From Alopecurus myosuroides (lineage: Eukaryota > Streptophyta > Magnoliopsida > Poales > Poaceae): 64,000 bases of DNA. A program made the position numbers and the translations under genes. Below, in pieces: positions 46,314 through 57,200 of this stretch (its first letter is position 1; every line of letters begins with the position of its first letter). The stretch covers positions 182,534,756 through 182,598,755 of the forward strand of contig CM054063.1 of assembly GCA_028641055.1 (NCBI GenBank). Reading direction: 5' to 3'. Below the pieces are notes generated by a model, which saw only the letters and a list, made by a program, of their open reading frames with translations, was not told where the DNA came from and ran no database searches.

Positions 46314-49300
46314 CTAAGTATAATATGGACGTAGCTGAGCCACGTTCCATGGCCTGTCTCTTTCTTGCATAGATGAAGTGGTGTGAGCGGTGTCATTAAC
46401 TGTAGCCGACTCCTCCCTTGCATCTACCAAGTAATACGACCCATTATGCAGATTCCGGCTTATGATAAATGGTCCTTCCCATGGCGGTGATAATTTGTGT
46501 TTTCCTTCGTTTGACTGTACCAGGCGCAGAACCAGGTCTCCTTCCTGGAAGACCCGGGTTTTCACGCGCCGGCTATGATACCTCCGTAAACCTTGCTGAT
46601 AAATGGCTGATCTCTCCAGGGCTTGTTCCCTTTGCTCTTCTAACATATCTACGGCGTCCTGCCGGGTCTTTTCGTTCTCCACTTCAACGTAAGCTGATAC
46701 TCGCGGTGAATCATGGATAATGTCACTCGGTAATACTGCTTCCGCACCATAGACCATGAAGAAGGGTGTCATTTGAGTGGATCTGTTAGGTGTAGTGTTG
46801 ATACCCCAAACCACGGAAGGAAGTTCTTCGACCCATGCGCCAGCAGCCCTGATACAGGGGACTCGCAATCGTGGTTTCAATCCGCGGAGCAATTCTTGGT
46901 TTGCCCTCTCCACTTGTCCGTTGGCCTGTGGATGAGCCACTGATGCTACATCAAGCCGGATTCCATTGTTGCCAAAGAACTTTTCCATCTCACCAAGGGA
47001 CATGTTGGTTCCATTGTCGGTAATTATGCTGTGGGGATACCCAAACCGGTAGATAATTCTTTTCAGGAACTTGACTGCTGTAGCTGCTTCACAATTAGTA
47101 ACTGGCATAACCTCAACCCACTTGGTAAACTTATCAATAGCCACTAAAAGATGTGTCTTCTTGCAAGGTGACATATGAAAAGGGCCAACCATGTCCATCC
47201 CCCAGACAGCGAACGGCCAAGTTAACGGGATGGTCCGTAATTCCATAGCCGACACATGGGTTTGGCGAGCGTACCTTTGACATCCGTCACACCTTGCTAC
47301 TAGTCGTTCCGCATCTGCTAGAGCCGTGAGCCAGAAAAATCCGTGTCGATAAGCCTTGGCCACAAGGGATATTGTGGATGCATGATGCCCGCAATTGCCT
47401 TCATGGATTTCCTTGAGGATCTACCGGCCTTCTTCTGGTGCCACGCAACGCAAAAAGACCCCCGCGGTGCTTCTCTTGTATAACTCCCCGTTGATGATAG
47501 AATATCCCTTTGCTCGCCGCCAAATTTGCCTTGCTAACACTTCTTGCTGTGGTAACTCGCCTCGTGATAGGTAGGCCAAAAATGGTTCTGTCCACTCTGG
47601 AATAGCGCGTACAGTGGCCACGAGTCCTAAATCCGGGTCTTGACTTGCCAATTCCTCCTCTGACTCGGTTTTAACTGATGGTCGCCATAATTCGTCCAGG
47701 AAAACGTTGGGTGGGACCGATTCTCTGCGCGAGCCGAGTCTAGCGAGGGCGTCGGCTGCCTCATTCTTTCTTCTATCTATATGCTCCACCTCATACCCGG
47801 AAAAACATCCCGCAACCCTATCAACTTCCCTGCGGTATGCTGCCATAGTCGCATCCTTTCTATCCCAAGTTCCTGACACCTGCTGTACCACAAGGTCTGA
47901 ATCTCCGAAGCATCGTATCCTCTTGATGTTCATCTCCTTGGCTACCTTTAAGCCATGCAATAGGGCCTCATACTCGGCCACGTTATTGGAACAGTCAAAG
48001 TGAATTTGTAATACGTAACTCAATTTGTCTCCTTTGGGTGATGTTAGCACCACCCCAGCTCCTAATCCCTCATACTGCTTTGATCCATCGAAGTGCATGG
48101 TCCATGACTCGGAGTTTGGAACCGTGGTAGTCATGCCTGTGTGTGTCCAATCATTAACGAAATCAACCAAAGCCTGAGATTTGATTGCTGACCTGGGCTC
48201 GTAGCTGATGTGATAATCCCCCATTTCTATCGCCCATTTGGCTATTCTTCCGGTTGCATCCGAGTTTCTAATGATATCCGACATTAGTTTTGAGCTAACC
48301 ACGGTTATGGGGTGTTCCTGGAAATATGGCTTCAGTTTCCGGCTGGCCATAAAGACCCCGAAAACCAGTTTTTGCCAATGCGGATAGCGCTGCTTGGCCT
48401 CTGATAATACTTCACTGACATAATAAACCGGTCTCTGGACTGGATAACCTTTCCCATCCTCTTTACGCTCCACAACCACAACGGCACTGACGGCTCGGGG
48501 GCCAGCTGCCACGTATAGCAACATAGGCTCTTTAGGACCCGGGGCCGCTAGCACTGGTGCTTCAGATAGCTGCTTCTTTAGTGCCTCAAACGCCTCATCC
48601 GCCTCTTGATCCCATACAAACTTATCGGATTTCCTCAAGAGCCGGTATAAGGGTATTTCCTTTTCTCCGAGTCTTGATATAAATCGGCTCAAGGCTGCTA
48701 CGCAGCCCGTGAGCTTTTGAACATGCTTCAAATTTTCCGGTTTTTTCAGACCTTGGATAGCTTTGATTTTGTCCGGGTTTGCCTCAATTCCTCTCTCGGA
48801 AACGATAAAGCCAAGTAATTTCCCGGCTGGGACTCCAAATACGCACTTTGTCGGGTTAAGCTTCATCTGACACATCCTTAAGTTCTTGAACGTTTCCTTC
48901 AGATCGTCAATAAATGTTTCTGCCTTCCTGGTCTTGATAACCACATCATCCACATAAGCATGGACGTTGCGTCCAATTTGGTCTTCGAAGCACTTCTGAA
49001 TACACCGTTGATAAGTTGCGCCAGCGTTCTTCAACCCAAATGTCATGGTTTTGTAACAGAAGGCCCCAAAAGGGGTTATAAACGATGTTTTCTCCCAATC
49101 CTCCCTCTTGAGTTTAATCTGATGATACCCGGAATAAGCGTCCAGAAAGCACAATAGGTCACTCCCAGCTACTGCATCTATGATCTGATCTATCCTTGGT
49201 AGTGCGAACGGATCCTTTGGGCAATGCTTGTTGAGACTCGTAAAATCAATACACATTCTCCACTCATTGGTCTTTTTCATCACTAGCACCGGATTTGCTA

Positions 49301-50696
49301 ACCAGTCCGGATGAAATACTTCCATGATGAAGCCGGCTGTCAATAGCCGAGCAATTTCTTCACCTATAGCTTTCCTTCTTTCCTCATTCATCTTCCTCAA
49401 GCCCTGCTTCACAGGCCTGGACTTGGGGTCTACATGCAAACTGTGCTCTGCCAACTCTGTAGGGATACCCGGCATGTCGCTAGGTGTCCAGGCGAACACG
49501 TCCGCATTTGAACGAATGAACTCCACAAGTGCCTTCTCCTGTTCGCCGTCTAAGTTAGAGCCTATAGTAAATTTCTTAGTGGAGTCACCTTCAACAAAGT
49601 CTATCATCTTGGTGTCTTGTGCTGCCTTGAATTTTGCTCTTTCGTCCTCAGTGTTCGGCCTTTTCAATGCGGTCCTGTCCTCCGGGTCTACTTGAGACCG
49701 ATAATACTTGAGTTCCTCTTTTCTGCAAGCCTGCTCGGCCATTACCGAATCTCCTTCGTCGCACTCGGCCGCTATGTCCCGGTTTCCATGTATGGTGATG
49801 GTTTGCTTAGGACCTGGGATCTTCAGTTGTAGATACACATAACACGGCCTGGCCATGAACTTGGCGTAAGCCGGTCTTCCAAATAGTGCGTGATAAGGAC
49901 TGCGCAATTTGACTACCTCGAACGTGAGCCACTCCACTCGATAATTATCCGTTGATTCTCCGAAAGCTACCTCCAATGCGATTTTCCCCTCGGGACATGC
50001 CGAGTGACCCGACACTATTCCATGAAAAATTGTTGAGCTTTTCTGTAGCTGGGACTCCTTGAGAACCATGCGTGAAAAAGTTTCCCAATACAAGATATTG
50101 ATGCTACTTACACCGTCCATCAGGACCCTTTTTAACTCGTAACCATTAACCTGTGGTGCGACTACCAATGCTAAGACTCCCGGGTGCTCTATTCTTTCCG
50201 GGTGATCTCTTCTGCTCCATGTTATCTCTTGTTCCGCCCATCTCAGGTGTTCCGGAACAGCCGAGGAAACCGAGTTCACAGCTTGCTTGAGTATCTTTTT
50301 GTTCCTGTCAGAAGTTCCCGTAGTATGTACATGATATTGTCCTTTTAAATCAGGCGTACGTACCATACCGATGAAGACGCTGATCCGGCCGATTGTCACG
50401 ACGGATCCGGATTCGAGGTGATACGACTCTGGCCCCCAGCCGGAATCGTCCACCGTATTTTCTCCTTTGTGGTCGATGTAGATCTCGCCGACGACAAGAT
50501 TCTCGATGTTCTTCCGAGCTTCTCCCGTGATGTAAACACCTTTGGACGCAGGCCCCACGGTGGGCGCCAACTGTCGTGGGATTATCACGGCAGACGTTAC
50601 CGGGGGTAACTGATCTTGGGGCAAGACGACACAGGCGTTTGGGAGAGGGTTTAGCTCAGAGGAAAACATGATGGAACTCGATCTGGTAGCCGGCAA
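46314..50696 (-). pseudogene. pol of element A: gag remnant, protease, RT, RNase H x2, integrase; one in-frame stop
   Basis: One frame from 50696 (ATG in the LTR) to 46314, broken only by TAG at 47423-47421. Residues 1-112 are the gag head, crossing the primer site as RQLAPTVG. The gag body, about 800 residues in element B, is missing between IGMV and GQYHV. Protease has LMDGVSSINI (about 192-200), where B has DGG, so the active-site glycine is changed. RT has EWRMCIDFTSLNK (about 505) and the catalytic HAYVDDVVIK (about 580). A first RNase H lies around 720-830 and a second around 885-1010 (MHFDGSKQYEGLGAG, CFGDSDLVV, NEAADALARLG). After the stop the integrase has its HHCC zinc region, then WGMDMVGPF, ITDNGTNMS and NGQVERANQE (DDE), and a C-terminal module ending WNVAQLRPYYT. 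Order and dual RNase H are as in Tat elements. Confidence 0.88.
50553..50571 (-). other. Primer-binding site of element A
   Basis: The minus-strand GTTGGCGCCCACCGTGGGG adjoins the 5' LTR. It is identical to the site in element B. Confidence 0.85.
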
Positions 50697-51047
50697 TCAA
50701 GTCACCGAATCTCCGATCTCAATATATTAACTCGATCTCTCGTATACACTGGATGCTCGATATCAAACGGTACTACTAGGGTTCTTAGATCTCTCTCAAC
50801 TAGACCTAGGGGTCGGTTTATAAAGCACCCGTACCCCCTGGCTTACTCTCCAAGGCGCACCCTGAATCCTACCCGGACACCGCATACAAACTCTAACATT
50901 CCTTTTCCGTAACCCTCAATCCGGGTCACGAGGCCTACAAACTTGGGCCTTCCAGAAGTTTCTTTATCCTTAGTCGGATCTTGCGCAGCGTCCTTTGGGC
51001 CGGGTTATGCCTTGGAGTTGGCCTACCGGGTTAGTATCCCTCCATCA
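50572..51047 (-). repeat. 5' LTR of element A
   Basis: It is 476 bases long, with seven differences from 30449-30924. It is followed by the GCTGC duplication and the continuation of LTR Y. Confidence 0.92.
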
Positions 51048-51052
51048 GCTGC

Positions 51053-51437
51053 CGTCATCGTCAACCCGAGATCGGGAGGGTTCTGGAGCTCTCCCTGGCA
51101 ACCTGCCGGGAGGGAAATTCATCATCGGAGGGGTCTACACCACCATGCCCTCCTCCAAAGTTATGCGTGAGTAGTTCATCCCTGGACTACGGATCCATAA
51201 CATTAGCTAGATGGTTGTATCCTCCACTTTATACTTCATGTTTAGATCTCGTGAGCATCACTTCGGAGATAAATCTTATTGTACTGCTACATGTTGTGTT
51301 TGCTGGGATCCGATGAATGTTGAATGCTATGTCTTCTGATTATCGATCTATCATGTTATCTTCATGCATATGTTATTTATAATCTTGCATGCTCTCTGTT
51401 ATTAGTAGATGCTCTGGCCAAGTAGATGCTAGTGACT
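51053..51437 (+). mobile_element. Gypsy-type LTR Y, right part, 3' truncated
   Basis: It continues LTR Y after element A with CGTCATCGTCAACCCGAGAT, matching LTR X at 5752-6465. The match ends near GTAGATGCTAGTGACT, short of a proper LTR end; an inverted LTR fragment takes over. Confidence 0.8.
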
Positions 51438-51830
51438 TGATGACCCACAAGTATACAGGATCGCAATAGTCTTCGAGGGAAGTAAAACCCAAATTTATTG
51501 ATTCGACACAAGGGGAGCCAAAGAATATTTATAAGCCTAAACAACTGAGTTGTCAATTCAGATGCACCTGCAAGTAGACTTGCTCACAACAATTTATCAG
51601 TGGTAACTGTTTTACGGCAACAGTAGTAGTAAAATAACAGCATGAGTAAAATAGTAACAGCAGTAGCAATCACGGAAAACAGCAGGATGGGAGTACCATA
51701 GGCATAGAGAGAATGGATGAACGGGAGTTGCATGGATAACATAGGTCATGTAATAATAATAACGTGGGCATTGCAGATAATAATAATAATAAAGCATCCA
51801 AGTTCTAGGTTAACCATAGGCATGTGTTCC
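51438..51830 (-). mobile_element. Inverted LTR-end fragment
   Basis: In minus orientation the sequence ends ...CTTGTGGGTCATCA, the usual 3' terminus of TGATA-type gypsy LTRs (compare CTTGTGGGATATCA at 27834). Towards 51600-51800 it becomes low complexity (AGTAATAATAATAA, CAGTAGTAG). The other end is not defined. Confidence 0.5.
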
Positions 51831-52149
51831 AATATAGTCGTGCGTGCTCGCAACGAGAAACTTGCACAACATCTTTTGTCCTACTAGTCCATTGCAGCGG
51901 GACCTCTAGAGAAACTACTGGTAATTAAGGTGCTCCTTTTAATAAAGCACCAGAGCCACAATGTCGCCGGTGAGCCCTCCCCCTTTAATTCCTGGTCGTC
52001 TGATCTTTTTTCGATGCGCTAGATTTGTTCCGGCCGATGTCGGCTTAAGCCGGACTTGAGCCGCAAACTAAAGACAAGCCCAGCCAATCACAACGCGCCA
52101 CCTCAGACTTGCCCCGTGCACCAATCAGAGCCCGCCATGTGGCCCTGCC
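51831..52149. other. Non-coding spacer
   Basis: No gene or clear repeat is seen. The last 100 bases (CCAATCACAACGCGCCACC) are moderately GC-rich. Confidence 0.5.
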
Positions 52150-53246
52150 TGTAACATCCCAAGTATGAAAATCATCCCCTTAGAATGTTTGTTGCATGTT
52201 TATTTAAGTATTGCATCATATCATCATATTGTTTCCATGTTGTTTGCATTTGTTCTTAGTTGTTGCATTTGTTTTCCACTGTTTTCACAACTCAAATTCA
52301 AACCTTATTCAAACAATGGTTTCATACTTGCTCTGTTACAACATTTTGAATAAAAATCACAACTAAAAACAACCATTTTGTTTCATGTTTTTCCATAGTG
52401 AACACTTGTGAAAATGATGGTTTTAAATCAATTATTCATTTTCCAAACACATTTAAAATTCAAATCAAAGCACCCAAAACAGAACCATTTTGAAATCATG
52501 TTGTTACCAAAGCAAATCAACTCAATTTGCCTATTTACCTTAGGGGTTACCCTATGTTCAATATTGGTTTTACTAATGATTATTAATATTAAGAATTTCA
52601 CCCAAATTTGGTTTAAATCTTAAAAAGCAATCAAACATTTAAACTTTTGAAAATAAAAGTTACCAACTGTTAGTAATTGGCCTAAGGAGCTTCCCTAATT
52701 TTTCTCAATTTTTTTTCACTAACCAAAAACCCATCATTTTCTTCCAATTTCTGTTTTCAGCAAAAAAAAAAAAAAAACAGAAAAAAAAAGAGAAAACTGC
52801 AGCGCGCGCGCAGCACCTAATCGCTACCCAGCCCAACTCACCCCGCGCGCGCAGCCCAGCCCACCTAGCGTACGCGCGTACCGCTTCATCCTTCTGTTCC
52901 TCGTCTTCTCGGAGTACGGCCGAGAATCCGTGCCGCCACGTCGACGGCAGAGCGCCGTGGACGGCCATCCACGGCCCCTCACCCCTATAAATCATCCCTA
53001 GGGGTCCGCGCCGTCAAACCCTAGCCCCTAGGTCACTGCTCCTCGCCTCCGCCGCCGCTCTCCACCCTCTGCCACCGTCTCCACTCTCTGAAGCCTCCCA
53101 CCGGCGACCACCGCTCTGAAGATCGCCGATGTACGCCTCTGTCGCCGCCCGATACCCCACTGGCTAGCCAGGAACCGCAACCCCTCTCTCTCCGCGTCCG
53201 TTTGAACACCAACGCAGCCCCGGTGAGTTTCTGTTTTGACGCCGCG
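52150..53246 (+). mobile_element. LTR-like fragment W beginning TGTAACATCC, cut by the assembly gap
   Basis: It starts TGTAACATCCCAAGTATG, like the element 1 LTR. It follows the same plan: AT-rich first 600 bases, an A-run, then a GC-rich part with CGCGCGCGCAGC and CAGCCCAACTCACC (compare CAGCCCAACTGACC near 2731). It has a TATA box (CTATAAATC, about 52984) and a leader ending in GGTGAGTTTCTG, a possible splice donor. The right end is lost in the gap. Confidence 0.6.
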
Positions 53247-53346
53247 NNNNNNNNNNNNNNNNNNNNNNNNNNNNNNNNNNNNNNNNNNNNNNNNNNNNNN
53301 NNNNNNNNNNNNNNNNNNNNNNNNNNNNNNNNNNNNNNNNNNNNNN
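53247..53346. other. Assembly gap (100 N)
   Basis: Exactly 100 undetermined bases, the usual placeholder for a gap of unknown size. Sequence on either side need not be adjacent in the genome. Confidence 0.98.
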
Positions 53347-53712
53347 ATAAAATATGTAGAGTGTGGGGCTAGATCTTAAGGTACACCAGTGATCTGACTT
53401 TCTGCAATCAACCCCATGATCTGATTCCGGTTACTCGATGATCATTGTACCGAATTTCGCTTCTGTACCGCAATCATTAGCGGTTACTAGATAATCACTT
53501 CCAAGATGTGGTTTTTATTTCATATTCGTTGAAAGATGTGATTTTATACTCGTGCGCACTTAAACCGGAGCCTCCATTCCTCCATGATACTGTCGGTACC
53601 CATGTTACCCTTGTACTAGCTCTAAACACGCCATAGACGTCGTCGTCGTCGGGTGTAACTGCAACTGGCACCGACTTGTCGTTCTCACCTCATTTTGGCC
53701 TGTTGGCCAGCC

Positions 53713-53719
53713 TATAAAT
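53713..53719 (+). promoter_or_regulatory. TATA box of the beta-expansin gene
   Basis: TATAAAT lies 129 bases upstream of the ATG at 53842, leaving a leader of about 95-100 bases. It is placed by consensus and position. Confidence 0.65.
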
Positions 53720-53841
53720 TCTCCGGCAATGTTATCCTGCCCAGCCATCAAACACAAACAGGAGTAGTACCACTTCTGCACTCCAGCAAGTACCTAGTTC
53801 CTACGAGTCTAAGGAGGTTCATAGAACCGTGGTGTGCGAAT

Positions 53842-54936
53842 ATGGCCGGTGTCACCACCAATGCCATTGCGCTTGTCGCGCTCCTCTCCATGCTCGTCCT
53901 GTCCGTCCGTTCTGCGGTCGACTACAGCACCTCCGCCGCAAGATCGTACTCGTCCGGCTGGCTCGCCGCCAAAGCCACGTGGTACGGACGGCCCTACGGC
54001 GCCGGGCCCGAGGACAACGGTAGACTCACTCATATATATGCCATGGCAGCGCAAATGTTGTTGCATCATTCACGCAGTAGTAATAATGGAGGTGGATGTA
54101 TTTGCAGGCGGTGCTTGCGGCTTCAAGAAGGTGAACCAGTACCCATTATTTGACATGACGTCCTGCGGCAACGAGCCTCTCTTCCAGGGCGGCGCCGGCT
54201 GCGGCACTTGCTACCAGGTACTGTACTAACCACGCATGGTGCCGACAGTGCCAGAGTTAATTAGTTGATGCCGATCACTTAATTAGCCTGGTCAAACTCA
54301 AACCGATTTCGATCTATGTTAACTATGCCATGTTGATTTGCAAGTAGGAGTAAATGTATACATCACATCGGGATGCATGTTGACATTTTCCTCCATGGGT
54401 GTTTGCAGATACGATGCCTGAGATCCAACCACCCTGCCTGCTCCGGCCAGACAAAGACGGTGGTGATCACGGACATGAACTACTACCCCGTGGCCAAGTA
54501 CCACTTCGACCTGAGCGGGACGGCGTTCGGCGCCATGGCGATGCCGGGGCGGAACGACCAGCTCCTCCACGCGGGCATCATCGACATGCAGTTCAGGAGG
54601 GTGCCCTGCAACTTCCGGGGATTGAAGGTGAACTTCTACGTCCTGCCGGGTGCCAACCCCAACTACCTCCCGCTTCTGGTGCAGTACGCCAACAGGGATG
54701 GAACCGTGGTGAAGATGGACCTCATGCGCTCCAGCAACGGCCGCCCCACGGGGCGCTGGGAGGCCATGTACCGCTCCTGGGGCTCCGTCTGGCGGTGCGA
54801 CACCAGCAATGCGCTACAGGGTCCCTTATCCGTGCGCATCACCAGCGAGTCCGGCAAGACCCTCGTGGCCAACAATGTTATCCCGGCTGGCTGGAGGGGC
54901 GGCAGCAGCTACCCATCCAACATCCAGTTCCGCTGA
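53842..54936 (+). CDS. EXPB: Beta-expansin, 3 exons, 271 residues
   Basis: Exons are 53842-54019, 54108-54217 and 54409-54936, with GT-AG introns in phases 1 and 0. Residues 1 to about 24 are a signal peptide, so the protein is secreted to the cell wall. The double-psi beta-barrel domain (about 40-150) has [20 protein letters not shown], the conserved cysteines (63, 79, 91, 94, 99, 107) and the HFD motif at 128-130 ([11 protein letters not shown]). The C-terminal carbohydrate-binding-like domain (about 165-260) has RYxSWG-type residues ([12 protein letters not shown]) and ends PSNIQFR. Expansins loosen the wall without hydrolysis; grass beta-expansins act on arabinoxylan-rich walls and include the group 1 pollen allergens. 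Length and intron positions are normal for the family. No disruption is visible. The exact member cannot be named from sequence alone. Confidence 0.93.
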
Positions 54937-56527
54937 TTCACTTCTCCCATCGACGCCCATCGTTTCGGCGTCATGCATGTCATCCATCCCTATTTATGAT
55001 GGATCGGAGGATTTTAAGTTACTCCATTTAGCTACTTTCATTCGTGGCATTAACTGTGTCTTCAAGATGTGGGGAAAATACAAATCTGAAATAGCATCTA
55101 GATGTGGGCCAAATCAAGATTGTGTATAAGTTTATGCCGCCAGGAAACTTGAGTTACCTGTATGCTCCTGGAACACCTCAATGAACTTCCGGCATAGTAA
55201 GCCCACAAAACTAGCTTTACAATATGCTAACACAGGACCTAAATGACAATGTTCGGCGGGCGGGCGTGGTAGATCAGTTGAATTGATGCTGAAAAGTAGG
55301 CAACTGTTGTTTGCACAAAACTACTGGAAAGATAAACATATTTGCTAGTCAGGCAAATGAAATCATCATGCGACCATGATTTAAATAACAGAATCCTATT
55401 CAGAATAGTGCATATTCATTTTAATCTTAATCGGCACGGTTGACAAAACTGTTGGACAGGTGCTGCATCATACATGGAGAAATATATCTGACCTTGCTGA
55501 AAATTAGGTAGAAATATTGGACGATCATAATACTCACTTTGTCTCATCACTTTGAAAGTGAAAGTGTAACATTGCCAAGAGCAGATTATGTCAAGTTCTC
55601 TATCACAGGGAAGCCTATTTTTTTTCTCCACCAGTACTCCCCATGGCTTTCTCGGAAGAAGTATAGAAATAGTTAATTTAAACCAAAAACAGAAGACCAA
55701 ATACATCAGCAGTCATGTTGCTGCTTCACAAAGTATATGCCACAAGTCCAGAACTATAGGAGAAAATATCTATACTTTCAGTGAGCAGATACTCAAAAAT
55801 GCCTAGCACAACTGGAAATTAATTGCAGGAAAAGCACAACTGCACAAGAAATGGTAAAAACACGCAGTATTAGAATCTGAACATGCTAGTGTGCTCTCCC
55901 TACACAATACTATCAGAAATAAGCTACAGCACATTTAGTAATTAAGCAAATGCTGACTTAATTTCAGTGGAATTGCAATAGTCTGAGATAGCCTGGCAGA
56001 TCCACTCAGACAAACATTGGACTCAAAGGTGCAAGCAGGATTCCAATGATGCCACCAAGGTTTGGTCTGCAGGACTGGAGGAGAAACATTACACGGTTCT
56101 TTAGAAACTACATTCATTCTGAACCGGCAACCAACCAGCTACCGACAATTCCTTATATTTCATTTAGTGGTTCTGAGTTCTTATCTGGGAATGCTCTCAA
56201 ATCAGTTACCATTGTGCAAAATTTCCATTTAGTCCAAATAAAAGAAATGTAACTTGTGACTCACTAAATATTTGCACGAGGCACTTGTTGGAGGTAGTAG
56301 TGTCCATGGTGTTATGGGAGTATATTTGAGTTTTGTAGGTTTATATAACAACTAGTGAGGATAAATACTTTAGTTAACTTATATTTCAGACTGAAATTTT
56401 ATCTAGGTTGGTTAATCTGTTACAGCTTGGGTACCGATACATATTCTTTTTCAGGCCACAGGAAGACAAGCTGAACCCAAGGAACTTAGCTAAGAGGCTG
56501 GATTAGTTGATGCTTAGATTTACATAA
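54937..56527. other. Expansin 3' region and spacer
   Basis: The first 200 bases probably hold the expansin 3' UTR. The rest is AT-rich, without protein-like frames or a recognised repeat. Confidence 0.55.
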
Positions 56528-56529
56528 TA

Positions 56530-56690
56530 CTCTCTCCGTTTCTAAATGTAAGATGTTTTAGCCCTTTTCCACATTCACATATGTCTACATGTATCTAGAC
56601 AACTTTTAGTGTTTATGTTCACTCATATTAGTACGTATCTAGACAACATGAGTAATATCTACAACATCTTATATTTAGGAACGGAGGGAG
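56530..56690. mobile_element. Stowaway MITE
   Basis: The ends CTCTCTCCGTTTCTAAATGT and ATTTAGGAACGGAGGGAG are inverted complements, flanked by TA on both sides (56528-56529 and 56691-56692). It is 161 bases long and AT-rich, with no coding capacity: a standard mariner-derived Stowaway element. Confidence 0.88.
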
Positions 56691-57200
56691 TACTACTCAA
56701 TAGACCCCACAGAACTAGAATCATACAATGTATATCATTTGTTATGTACTCCCAGTTTTTCCAAAAGTCAAACAATGTCAAGTTTAACTAAGTTTTTACA
56801 AAAAAAATCAACATCTACAATACCAAATGTTCATATCAATGCATATGTTAGTCGTTTTTCCTAAAAACTTGGTCGAAATTTATACTTTTACTTTTGAAAA
56901 TTACACTGTTTTTCCTAAAAACTTGGTCGAAATTTACGCCTTGCTTGGGTGGTGAAGACAACCATTGCAGTCACTACTATTAGCATCACAAAAGTTTAAC
57001 ATTGAAGAATTCAAATTCCGCTTTTGTATATCTGGAAAACCATCTTCGGCTGGTGGCACAACAGATAGCATATGTGACGTATCTTTAAGCCATGGAGAGT
57101 TGTAAAAGAGAGTTCTCAGCAAGTGAGAAGCACTATCTAGTGAAATTTACAATGTGGCAAAAATGAACCTCATGGGCTAAATCATGCTATATTGTGATAC
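56691..57200. other. Spacer with a MITE-like piece and a short direct repeat
   Basis: GTACTCCCAG and AAGTCAAACAATGTCAAGTT (56745-56785) resemble another Stowaway-type end. TTTTTCCTAAAAACTTGGTC is repeated at about 56855 and 56909, 54 bases apart. The part near 57200 is the likely 3' UTR of SUFE1. Confidence 0.5.

Larger units (their letters stand above)
30449..51047 (-). mobile_element. Tat-like Ty3/gypsy element A: pol present, gag deleted
   Basis: Two 476-base LTRs (30449-30924 and 50572-51047) flank it. A perfect 5-base duplication GCTGC lies at 30444-30448 and 51048-51052. The LTRs differ at 7 positions by my reading. On the minus strand it carries a primer site (50571-50553), a residual gag head, protease, RT, two RNase H-like regions and integrase, then a 1 kb spacer. 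Between this and the 3' LTR lies an antisense gene on the plus strand. Element B (34669-44638) sits inside that antisense gene. Dual RNase H and an extra ORF between pol and the 3' LTR are hallmarks of the Tat group (established knowledge). Confidence 0.9.
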
